Source: Bryobacterales bacterium (lineage in GTDB: Bacteria; Acidobacteriota; Terriglobia; Bryobacterales; Bryobacteraceae). From it: a DNA stretch of 43,298 nt. This document shows positions 1 to 7,071 of this stretch, in pieces. The position numbers were made by a program, and so were the translations under genes. The DNA is taken from positions 1 to 43,298 of the forward strand of contig DAIDIH010000200.1 of the NCBI GenBank assembly GCA_027459465.1, written 5' to 3'. Below the pieces are notes generated by a model. That model was given only the letters and a program-made list of their open reading frames with translations. It ran no database searches and was not told where the DNA came from. How positions within the stretch are numbered: position 1 is the first letter of the stretch; every line of letters begins with the position of its first letter.

Positions 1-18
1 GCAGCAAACGCTGCGCGG

Positions 19-95
19 TGGTGCCGGCGGCAGGACTCGAACCTGCGACCTACGGATTATGAGACCGTCGCTCTAACCACCTGAGCTACACCGGC
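19..95 (-). tRNA. tRNA-Met (anticodon CAT, elongator type)
   Basis: Read on the minus strand this is a complete cloverleaf. The 7-bp acceptor stem (GCCGGTG with CGCCGGC) has one T-G pair. The D arm contains GCTCAGGTGGTTAGAGC, the anticodon loop is CTCATAA with anticodon CAT, and the T loop is GGTTCGAGTCC. The discriminator is A and the terminal CCA is encoded (19-21). The first acceptor pair is a normal G-C, so it is not the initiator tRNA. The CTCATAA loop resembles elongator Met more than the lysidine-modified Ile tRNA, but the latter cannot be excluded by eye. Position 31-39 of the anticodon stem is a T-T mismatch. Confidence 0.95.
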
Positions 96-106
96 TTGTA
101 CTCACC

Positions 107-136
107 AGCGTATCGAGCCGCGGCGAAGGCTGTCAA
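107..136 (-). promoter_or_regulatory. sigma-70-type promoter for the tRNA-Met gene
   Basis: On the minus strand a perfect TTGACA (-35, 131-136) is followed after 18 bp by TACGCT (-10, 107-112). This ends 11 bp before the tRNA 5' end, a fitting distance for a short tRNA leader. It is back to back with the plus-strand promoter at 165-193. Confidence 0.5.
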
Positions 137-164
137 CCGCACTTTCAGCCGTGGGAAGCCTCTA

Positions 165-193
165 TTGACACCGTTTCCACATTAGAGTATCTT
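165..193 (+). promoter_or_regulatory. sigma-70-type promoter for a putative non-coding RNA
   Basis: Perfect TTGACA (165-170), a 17-bp spacer and TATCTT (188-193) point rightwards. Transcription would start near the GGG at 200-202. No convincing protein gene follows for more than 300 bp on this strand, so the product is probably an RNA. Confidence 0.5.
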
Positions 194-199
194 AATGAT

Positions 200-391
200 G
201 GGCTGCGGCCAAGCTTAACAGGTTTCCTTCTCCTTGTCACGAGCTGCGGCCCAGAAAGAAGGTGCTTATCGCTGTTCCGAGCTTGCCAGGGCGGCTACAG
301 ACCTTCTCGACATCGGTGCCACGCGCCGCATAGACCGCGGTGAGGTGAAAACTCACAGGCACGCAGCGCCTAAGCTGCAAGGACCCTCCGG
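200..391 (+). ncRNA. putative structured ncRNA, family unknown
   Basis: This stretch starts at the predicted start of the 165-193 promoter and can fold on itself. AGCTTA (212-217) pairs with TAAGCT (371-376). GCTGCGGCC (243-251) pairs with 358-360 plus CGCAGC (362-367), with one bulged base. AGAAGGT (257-263) pairs with ACCTTCT (301-307). CGGT (314-317) pairs with ACCG (334-337). GTGAG (340-344) pairs with CTCAC (352-356). The length of about 190 nt suits a 6S RNA or an Acidobacteria-specific motif such as Acido-Lenti-1, but the multibranched fold is not the usual 6S rod and I cannot assign a family. It lacks RNase P, tmRNA and SRP signature sequences. The 3' end is a guess, because no U-rich terminator is visible. 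Confidence 0.35.
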
Positions 392-518
392 CGTGTCAGC
401 CGAGCAGGGGCTTGCGGTCGCCCTGACATTCCAACTCGCACACGGAATGCACCTGCGCCAAAACCGCTCGCCTTTCTCTTAACCCTCGTCCGACCGGTGT
501 CCTGGATTTCCGAGCGTC
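392..518. other. intergenic stretch with one hairpin, otherwise featureless
   Basis: TGTCAG (394-399) can pair with CTGACA (423-428). No T-run follows, so this is not an intrinsic terminator. I see no credible gene here. A short open frame from 234 to 482 has no start signal and no recognisable protein features. Confidence 0.4.
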
Positions 519-2024
519 TCAACAGAAATGCCGGCCTGCCCGCACCATAGATTGGTCAATCGCTGTTCGCAACAACAGTTCGAGGGAAGGACGGGGCTTG
601 ATCCGCAGCAAGATCTGATAGGAAAACAGGCCCTTCGACACATGGATTAGCACACGGTTTAAGCCCATCATCGCCCGGCCGAGCCAGTTGTCACCCAGTG
701 CGAGCGGGAACGGTCCGGCGATTCCGCGGGTCTCGAGAATATCGAAACCGGATTGTGAGACAGCCCGGCGGAGTGAGGCGAAGGTGAACAGCCGCGTGTG
801 GGTCAGATCGAGAATACCGCGCTTGCCGTAATTGAACTGGCCGAACAGCATCATCAATCGGGGAATGAAAAACGCAACATTCGCCGTGCTGAGGATCACC
901 TCGGCCTTCGGGTTCAAGGCGAGGGCGCGATGCAAGGACCCCAGAAACTCTTCGGGACGGTTCAAATGCTCGATGACGTCGAGCAAGAGAATCCGGTCGT
1001 AATCGTTCCAGTCGAGGCCGGGCAGGCCGGTGTTCAGATCGTGCACAACGACCTCGTCGAGGCTCGCTTCAAATCCCATCGGCGTCCGATCCACCCCCGT
1101 GACAAAGCAGCCCTTCTCCTTCCGTAGTCGCGCTCCCACATACCCGCCCGCGCACCCCAGATCGAGGACCCGCGAACCTCGCGGCACTAGCGAAACGCAC
1201 AGCGAGTGGGGGCTGTCGTAATTCAGCTTCGGAACATAATTGGCAGCATCCGGCGGCGCGCAGTCAAACTTGCGGTCGTAGAAAACCCCTAGCGTCTGCA
1301 ACCGCGCCTTCATCGCGGCGATAACCACGTGGAACGCGTATTGGAGACCGTTCACGTAGCAGATCTCGTCGCCGTAGTAGGTGGGGATGGGCCGTTCGAC
1401 AATCGGGAGACGCGCGATGAGCAGTTGAATGATGATCTCCGTGTCGAAGTGAAAGCCGTTGGAGTTTCGTTCGAACGGGATTAGCGAAAGAGAGCGAGTC
1501 GAATACACGCGGTAGCCCGAGTGAAACTCGCTCAGTTGGGCGTGGAGGAGTTTGTTCTCGATCCATGTCAGGATGCGGTTGCCGGCGAACTTATAGAACG
1601 GCATCCCGCCGCGCCGGGCCTCTCCGGGCTTCATCATGCGGGAGCCGAACACGGCGGCGGCGCCGTCGCGCAACGGCGCAAGCAGGTCCGGCAGACACTC
1701 AGGCGCGTACTGGCCGTCGCCGTGGATCAAGGCCACCAGGTCGAAGGCCTCCTGAATGGCGTAGTGATAGCCGAGCTTCTGGTTGCCTCCGTAACCCTGA
1801 TTGACGGGGTTGTGAAGCACGTGCACCGGAAACGGAAGATCGCCGGAGAGGCTGGCGCGGTGGCCGTGCTCAAACGTCGCGTCGTGCGACGCGTCGTCGA
1901 TTACCAAGACTTCGGTGTCATATGCGTCCCGCAGACAGGCGGGGATTCGGCCTAACACGCTTACCAGCGTCTTCTCTGCATTGTAGGCGACGATGAAGAT
2001 CAAGAGCCGGGGCTTGGCTGCCAT
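519..2024 (-). CDS. GT2 glycosyltransferase fused to a SAM methyltransferase
   Basis: A 501-residue cytoplasmic protein with two enzyme halves. Residues 5-235 are a GT-A fold family 2 glycosyltransferase of the dolichyl-phosphate-mannose-synthase type: IVAYNAEKT near the N-terminus, VLVIDDASHDAT around 39-50 and the metal/nucleotide-binding HGDGQYAPE at 101-109. Residues 265-460 are a class I methyltransferase with motif I VLDLGCAGGYVG at 286-297 and LLLDVIEHL further on. The fusion suggests that sugar transfer and methylation (or use of a methylated lipid-linked product) occur in one pathway. I chose ATG at 2024; a TTG two codons upstream is also possible. No clear ribosome binding site is seen. 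It diverges from the Wzt-type gene, consistent with a shared polysaccharide locus. The acceptor sugar is unknown. Confidence 0.85.
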   Translation of the reverse strand: MAAKPRLLIFIVAYNAEKTLVSVLGRIPACLRDAYDTEVLVIDDASHDATFEHGHRASLSGDLPFPVHVLHNPVNQGYGGNQKLGYHYAIQEAFDLVALIHGDGQYAPECLPDLLAPLRDGAAAVFGSRMMKPGEARRGGMPFYKFAGNRILTWIENKLLHAQLSEFHSGYRVYSTRSLSLIPFERNSNGFHFDTEIIIQLLIARLPIVERPIPTYYGDEICYVNGLQYAFHVVIAAMKARLQTLGVFYDRKFDCAPPDAANYVPKLNYDSPHSLCVSLVPRGSRVLDLGCAGGYVGARLRKEKGCFVTGVDRTPMGFEASLDEVVVHDLNTGLPGLDWNDYDRILLLDVIEHLNRPEEFLGSLHRALALNPKAEVILSTANVAFFIPRLMMLFGQFNYGKRGILDLTHTRLFTFASLRRAVSQSGFDILETRGIAGPFPLALGDNWLGRAMMGLNRVLIHVSKGLFSYQILLRIKPRPSLELLLRTAIDQSMVRAGRHFC

Positions 2025-2133
2025 GGTCAAACGCGGTGGCTGCGCGGTGGCGCGTCGCCTGAATGCCGGGTGCGATGACCCGACGTCGAGCTAAGCATAA
2101 CACGGCGGTCAAACGCATAAGCTGAAGCTGTGT

Positions 2134-2162
2134 TTGACTCCCAATCTCCCCTGCCGTAGATT
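2134..2162 (+). promoter_or_regulatory. sigma-70-type promoter of the wzt-like gene
   Basis: TTGACT (2134-2139), a 17-bp spacer and TAGATT (2157-2162). The predicted transcription start, about 2169, falls on the likely GTG start codon at 2170. The mRNA may therefore be leaderless, and the more upstream TTG start at 2134 is unlikely because it is the -35 box itself. Confidence 0.5.
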
Positions 2163-2169
2163 CGTTGTA

Positions 2170-3498
2170 GTGGCTGAGCCGGTTGTCGAATTTCGTTGCG
2201 TCTCCAAGGCCTATCCCGTGTACCGTCATCCGGGCGACCGGCTGAAGGAGTTGCTCACGCTGGGGCGGGCGTCGTTTCATGAGAAGTTCTGGGCGCTGCG
2301 CGAGGTGAGCTTCGCGGTGGAACGCGGGGAAACCTTCTGCATCTTGGGCGAGAACGGCTCGGGGAAGAGCACGCTGCTGCAGGTGGCCGCGGGGATCGCG
2401 CCGGTCACCTCCGGCGAAGTGCGCGTCGGTGGGCGTGTGGCGGCGCTGCTGGAACTTGGCGCCGGATTCAACCCGGAATTTACGGGGCGGGACAACGTGT
2501 ATCTCAATGCCGCGATCCTCGGCTTTTCCCGCGCCGAGATCGACCGGCGGTTTCCGATGATCGAGCAGTTCGCCGAGATCGGCTCGTTCGTCGACCAGCC
2601 CGTGAAAACGTACTCGAGCGGCATGCTGGTGCGCCTGGCGTTTTCCGTGGCGATTCACGTAGACCCGGAGATTCTGCTGGTCGACGAGGCGCTCGCAGTT
2701 GGCGACGTTTACTTCCGGCAGCGGTGCATGCGGCGGATACATGAGCTGCGGGCACGGGGCGTGACCATCCTTTTTGTTTCGCACGCCACCTCGGACGTGA
2801 AGGCGCTGGGCGACCGCGCCCTGTGGCTCGATACCGGACGCGTACGCGAGATCGGATCGACGGAAGCGGTGGTGAGCAAGTACCTGGCCGCGATGCTTGA
2901 AAAAGACACAGCCTACGAGCGAGCGCATCCACCGACCTTGGCGGCTGGAGCGGAGTTGACCGGGGCGCGGCGGGTAGCGCCAGAGATCGTGGAACACATC
3001 CCCAATATCGACCACCGCTTCGGCGATGGGCGCGCCGAGATTCTCGGCATCGCGATCCTGGACGAACACGGTGCGGCGCCGGGGGCTCTTGAGCCGGATA
3101 CAACGGCTGTGGTGCGCATCAGCGTGCGTGCGCACGGCGACCTCGCCGAACCCAACGTCGGCTTCATGATGCGCAATCACCTCGGGCAGGACTTCGCCGG
3201 CACGAACACAACTCGCGAAGGCGCCCCGCTTGCGCCGATGCGCGCCGGCGACGTTGTCACGGTGGACTTTCACGTCGACCTGCCGGCGCTTTATCCTTCT
3301 TCTTTCTCGTTCTCGCCCGCGGTTGCGGACGGGCCGCTGGAGCGCTACACGATGTGCGACTGGATCGACAACGCGATCGTTCTTGAAATGATGCGCGGCG
3401 CCGAGGCGATTTACGGGTATCTGCATCTTCCCTGCCGCGTCGCGGTGAATCAGCGGCTGTCGCCCGCGCCGCTTGCGCCGGAGCCGGCGCTTGGCTGA
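2170..3498 (+). CDS. wzt: Wzt-type polysaccharide ABC transporter ATPase with C-terminal glycan-binding domain
   Basis: 442 residues from GTG 2170. Residues 1-250 are an ABC ATPase of the O-antigen/teichoic acid exporter type: Walker A GENGSGKST (60-68), signature YSSGM (148-152), Walker B EILLVDEA (167-174), and the family-typical GRVAALLELGAGFNPEFTGRDN stretch around 88-109. The remaining ~190 residues match the position and length of the Wzt C-terminal beta-sandwich, which in known systems recognises the finished glycan end before export. The protein energises export of undecaprenyl-linked polysaccharide across the inner membrane together with a Wzm permease. No Wzm-like gene is present nearby, so the permease must lie elsewhere. 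The stop overlaps the start of the methyltransferase at 3491, implying coupled translation. The start is inferred from the promoter position and from homology of PVVEFRCVSKAY to family N-termini. Confidence 0.88.
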   Translation: MAEPVVEFRCVSKAYPVYRHPGDRLKELLTLGRASFHEKFWALREVSFAVERGETFCILGENGSGKSTLLQVAAGIAPVTSGEVRVGGRVAALLELGAGFNPEFTGRDNVYLNAAILGFSRAEIDRRFPMIEQFAEIGSFVDQPVKTYSSGMLVRLAFSVAIHVDPEILLVDEALAVGDVYFRQRCMRRIHELRARGVTILFVSHATSDVKALGDRALWLDTGRVREIGSTEAVVSKYLAAMLEKDTAYERAHPPTLAAGAELTGARRVAPEIVEHIPNIDHRFGDGRAEILGIAILDEHGAAPGALEPDTTAVVRISVRAHGDLAEPNVGFMMRNHLGQDFAGTNTTREGAPLAPMRAGDVVTVDFHVDLPALYPSSFSFSPAVADGPLERYTMCDWIDNAIVLEMMRGAEAIYGYLHLPCRVAVNQRLSPAPLAPEPALG

Positions 3499-4690
3499 AA
3501 CGGAGTTTACCGGCGAGCGGGTGATTCCGGGCCGGGTGGAAGACGATCTGTGGAGCGAGCACGTCTCGCGGTACGCGTTCGCGGCTTCGCTCGGCGTCAG
3601 CGGCGACGTGCTCGATATCGGCTGCGGCGCCGGCTACGGGACCGCGATTCTGGCGGCGGGTTCGCGAAGCGCGTCCGGCGTGGACATCGCCATGGACGCG
3701 ATCGCCTACGCGCGGGACCATTACACGCGGCCGAACCTGCGGTTCGCGGCCGCCTCCTGCCTGGCGCTGCCGTTTGCTTCCGCGCGATTCGAACTAGTGG
3801 TGGCTTTCGAGGTGATCGAACACCTGGCCGATTACCGCCGGATGATCGAGGAGGCGGCGCGGGTGCTGGCGGCGGGCGGCGTGTTCGTTGTTTCGACACC
3901 GAACCGCGAATACTATGCCGAGACGCGGGCCGCGGCGGGTCCGAATCCGTTCCACGCGCACGAGTTCGACGCGGCGGAATTCCGGGCGGTGCTCGAAGAG
4001 CGGTTCTCTTACGTACGGCTCTTTGCGCAAAATCATTCCGAGGCATTTTTGTTTTCACCATGTGAAGACGGCGGAGCCGAGGCGCGCGGAAGGATCGAGT
4101 CGAGCGAGGACAAACTCGAAGAGGCGCACTTCTTCGTCGCGCTGTGCTCGCAGGAAGAGAAGGCCGCGCCGGCCCCGTTTGTTTTCGCTCCACGCGCCGC
4201 GAACCTGCTGCGGGAGCGCGACCATCAGTTGCAGGCGCTCGAAACGCGTTTGAGCCAGGCGCAGAAGAGCGCGGCGGAGAACATCGCGCGGCTGGAAGCC
4301 GAGATCGCGGAACGGAACCGGTGGGCGGAGCGGCTCGACGAAGAGATGAAGGAAGCCAGGGAAAAGATCGCGCGTCGCGAGCGCGAGACCGCGGAGATGG
4401 CCGCGGGATATGAGGCGAAGATCGCAGCGATCGAGGCGGATCTGGAGCAGAAGACGAACTGGGCGCGCGACACCGAGCGGCGGCTGATGGCGGAAATAGC
4501 GGAGTTGCACCGCAGCTATCAGGCGCTGCTCGACGAGGCGAACGCGACGATCGAGGAACGGACCAAGTGGGCGCAGAGCGAACAGAAGCAGAGGGAGCAT
4601 CTGGACGCGGTGATTGCGATGGTGCAGCGGTCGCGGTGGGTGAGAGCCGGCCGGCGGCTGCGCGTGGGCCCGGACCTGACGCAGCTCTGA
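3491..4690 (+). CDS. SAM methyltransferase with long C-terminal coiled coil (possible glycan chain-length terminator)
   Basis: 399 residues from TTG 3491, which gives the usual family N-terminus (AETEFTGERVIPG); a TTG at 3473 is an alternative. Residues 5-220 form a class I methyltransferase: motif I VLDIGCGAGYG at 40-50, acidic VDIAMDA at 64-70 and FEVIEHL at 106-112. Residues ~235-385 are a highly charged heptad-like coiled coil rich in Glu, Arg, Lys and Ala (for example RLEAEIAERNRWAERLDEEM). The gene overlaps the Wzt ATPase by 8 nt. In E. coli O8/O9a, WbdD caps the growing glycan by methylation and its coiled coil acts as a length ruler, the cap being read by the Wzt C-terminal domain. 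The neighbourhood here suggests the same idea, but WbdD's kinase domain is absent. The function is inferred; the methyltransferase and coiled coil are seen directly. Confidence 0.82.
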   Translation: MAETEFTGERVIPGRVEDDLWSEHVSRYAFAASLGVSGDVLDIGCGAGYGTAILAAGSRSASGVDIAMDAIAYARDHYTRPNLRFAAASCLALPFASARFELVVAFEVIEHLADYRRMIEEAARVLAAGGVFVVSTPNREYYAETRAAAGPNPFHAHEFDAAEFRAVLEERFSYVRLFAQNHSEAFLFSPCEDGGAEARGRIESSEDKLEEAHFFVALCSQEEKAAPAPFVFAPRAANLLRERDHQLQALETRLSQAQKSAAENIARLEAEIAERNRWAERLDEEMKEAREKIARRERETAEMAAGYEAKIAAIEADLEQKTNWARDTERRLMAEIAELHRSYQALLDEANATIEERTKWAQSEQKQREHLDAVIAMVQRSRWVRAGRRLRVGPDLTQL

Positions 4691-4697
4691 GGACGCT

Positions 4698-7040
4698 TTG
4701 AAGAAGACGCTCGCCATCATCGGGAAAATCCTGCGCGCCCTGTTGATCACGGTCGCGGCGCCGCTGGCGGCACTGGCCGGAGCGCTTGTGCTGGCTATGG
4801 CGGATGCGGCGTTCCGGTTGAAGAAGCGGCCGGCGCTCAAGCCGGCCACACGGCCCGAAGGGCGCGGCGCGAGCATCGTGATTCCCAACTGGAATGGGCG
4901 GGACCTGCTCGAAAAATATCTGCCGGCGGTGGTCGCCGCGGCCGGCGTGGATGCGGCGCACGAAGTGATCGTGGTCGACAATGGGTCGGATGACGGCAGC
5001 GCGGAGTTCGTGCGCGAGCGGTTTCCCGCGGTGAGGCTGATCGCCCTCAAGGAGAACCTCGGCTTCGGCGGAGGGTCGAATACGGGCGTGAAGGCGGCGC
5101 GCAACGAGATCGTGGTGCTGCTGAACTCGGACATGAGAGTGGAGCCGGGTTTTCTGGCGCCGCTGGTGCAGGACTTCGCCGACGAGCGCGTGTTCGCGGT
5201 CTCGTGCCAGATATTTTTCAGCGATCCGGCGAAGCGGCGCGAGGAGACCGGGCTCACCGAGGGCTGGTGGGAGAACGGCGGCCTGCGAGTGACCCATCAC
5301 ATCGACGACGAACTGCGGGAACCGTATCCTTGTTTTTACGGCGGTGGCGGCTCGTGCGCGTTCCATCGCGACAAGTTCCTCGAACTCGGCGGATTCGATG
5401 AGCTGTTGCGGCCGTTTTACCTCGAAGACACGGACCTCGGCTACATGGCCTGGAAACGTGGGTGGAAGGTGCTGTATGAGCCGCGCAGTGTCGTGTATCA
5501 CGAGCACCGCGGCACGATCGGCAAGAAGTTCCGCGAAGACGAGATCCGCGCGGTTCTGAAGAAGAATTACCTGCTCTTCGTATGGAAGAACATTCACGAG
5601 TGGAAAAAGCTGGCGGAGCACTTCTTCTACGCGGCGGCGGGGGCAGTGTGGGGGGCGTGGTCGGGAGCGGCGTTCGCGCGGGCCGATATGTCAGCGCTGA
5701 TGCGGGCGCTCGGGCAGGCGCCGGAGACGATGCGTTCGCGGATACGGGCTCGGAATCTCGCGGCCGTAAGCGACACGGAGGCGTTCCGGCGGCCGCTGGG
5801 CGGCTATTTCCTGGACCGGTTCGAAAAACTGCCCGCGAGAGTGGACCGGCCGAAGGTATTGTTCTTTTCGCCGTACCGGATCGCACCGCCAACGCATGGC
5901 GGCGGGGTCTTCATGTACCAGACGGTCCGGGAACTGGCGAAGCTGGCGGACGTGCATTTGTTGGTTTTGCTCGAGCACGAACGGGAGCGGGCGCCACATG
6001 CGGAACTGGCCTCCGCGGTGCGGTCGGCCGACTTTATCGTGCGTCGCGCGCCGGGCCGGTACGAAGTGGGGCCGCTCTTGCCGCACGCCGTGCGGGAATT
6101 CCGAAGCAGGGATGTCGCCTGGCGGATGCACCGCAAACTTTTCAGCGAGCGCATCGACGTCGTCCAGCTCGAATATACTCATCTTGCGCAGTATGCCTGC
6201 GAGCTCAAACAAATACCATCTATTTTGTTTGAACACGACGTTTACTTCCAGTCGGTGGGCCGGGGGTTGAGCCAGATCGGCGGCATCGGCGCGCGGGCGG
6301 CGGCGTTTTACGAGTACCTGCGCGCGCTGCGCTACGAGTTGCGGGTGTTGCCCCGGATGGACCGTGTGCAGGTGTGCAGCGCGGCGAACGCGAAGTACTT
6401 ACTCGGCTTCCGGCCCGGGTTGCGGGATAAGATCGACGACGGGCTTCGCGCGGGGATCGACACCGCGAGTTATTCGTACACGGAAGCCGGCCGGGAGCCG
6501 GACACGATGCTGTTTCTCGGCAGCTTCCGGCACGTGCCGAACCAGGAGGGGCTGCGCTGGTTCACGCAGGAAGTACTGCCGAAGATTCTGGAGAAGCGGC
6601 CTGGAGCAAGGCTGGTGATTGTCGGTGCGGAGCCGCCGCCGCGCCACGCTCTGCCGCCGGGTGAAGCGATTGAGTTGCGTGGGTTTGTAGAAGACGTGCG
6701 CGAGCCGCTCGCGCGGTATGCGCTGTTCGTGTGCCCGATTCTGCGGGGGTCGGGGATGCGGGTGAAGTTACTCGAAGCTTTCGCGGCGGGGATTCCGGTG
6801 GTATCGACGCCGCTGGGCGCGGAGGGCCTGGCGGAGCGGGACGGCGAACTCTGCGCCCTGGCGGCGGACCCGGAGGGTTTTGCCCGGCACGCGGTGGAGT
6901 TACTGGAAGAGCCGGAAAAGGCGCGGGCGCTCGCAGCCAGGGCGCGTGCCGAGGTGGTGGAGCACCGGGACATGAAGGCCATCACGAAGAAGCTCAACGA
7001 GAGTTACAAGGCAGCGATCGCTGGGAAACGCGATCGCTGA
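4698..7040 (+). CDS. membrane-anchored GT2-GT4 bifunctional glycosyltransferase
   Basis: 780 residues from TTG 4698, preceded by GAGGA (4689-4693) at good spacing. A hydrophobic segment (about residues 10-36) anchors the N-terminus. Residues ~58-300 are a GT2 domain: IVIPNWNGRDLLEKYL, VVDNGSDDGSAEF, LLNSDMRVEPG as the DxD-like site, and FYLEDTDLGYMAWKRGW near the acceptor site. Residues ~375-770 are a GT4/GT-B domain: FSPYRIAPPTHGGGVFMYQ, LFLGSFRHVPNQEGLRWF, and the C-terminal donor-site stretch PILRGSGMRVKLLEAFAAG. Two complete transferase modules in one chain suggest consecutive sugar additions on a lipid-linked intermediate at the inner membrane. It lies 7 nt after the methyltransferase and is probably the third gene of the wzt operon. 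The sugars cannot be predicted. Confidence 0.85.
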   Translation: MKKTLAIIGKILRALLITVAAPLAALAGALVLAMADAAFRLKKRPALKPATRPEGRGASIVIPNWNGRDLLEKYLPAVVAAAGVDAAHEVIVVDNGSDDGSAEFVRERFPAVRLIALKENLGFGGGSNTGVKAARNEIVVLLNSDMRVEPGFLAPLVQDFADERVFAVSCQIFFSDPAKRREETGLTEGWWENGGLRVTHHIDDELREPYPCFYGGGGSCAFHRDKFLELGGFDELLRPFYLEDTDLGYMAWKRGWKVLYEPRSVVYHEHRGTIGKKFREDEIRAVLKKNYLLFVWKNIHEWKKLAEHFFYAAAGAVWGAWSGAAFARADMSALMRALGQAPETMRSRIRARNLAAVSDTEAFRRPLGGYFLDRFEKLPARVDRPKVLFFSPYRIAPPTHGGGVFMYQTVRELAKLADVHLLVLLEHERERAPHAELASAVRSADFIVRRAPGRYEVGPLLPHAVREFRSRDVAWRMHRKLFSERIDVVQLEYTHLAQYACELKQIPSILFEHDVYFQSVGRGLSQIGGIGARAAAFYEYLRALRYELRVLPRMDRVQVCSAANAKYLLGFRPGLRDKIDDGLRAGIDTASYSYTEAGREPDTMLFLGSFRHVPNQEGLRWFTQEVLPKILEKRPGARLVIVGAEPPPRHALPPGEAIELRGFVEDVREPLARYALFVCPILRGSGMRVKLLEAFAAGIPVVSTPLGAEGLAERDGELCALAADPEGFARHAVELLEEPEKARALAARARAEVVEHRDMKAITKKLNESYKAAIAGKRDR

Positions 7041-7071
7041 GAGCTATACTCATACACATTTGGAGGCCCCT

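Noticed and set aside
234..482. Open frame of 82 codons on the plus strand after the promoter at 165
   Set aside because: TTG start without ribosome binding site, no protein-like features, and it overlaps the self-complementary RNA segments; treated as non-coding.
1918..3426. Long minus-strand open frame (about 500 codons) opposite the wzt-like gene
   Set aside because: High GC content creates long antisense frames. The composition is His/Arg rich without motifs, and it covers a gene with full ABC motifs.
3597..5621. Long minus-strand open frame (about 670 codons) opposite the methyltransferase and GT2-GT4 genes
   Set aside because: Arg/Pro/Ser-rich antisense translation with no recognisable domain.
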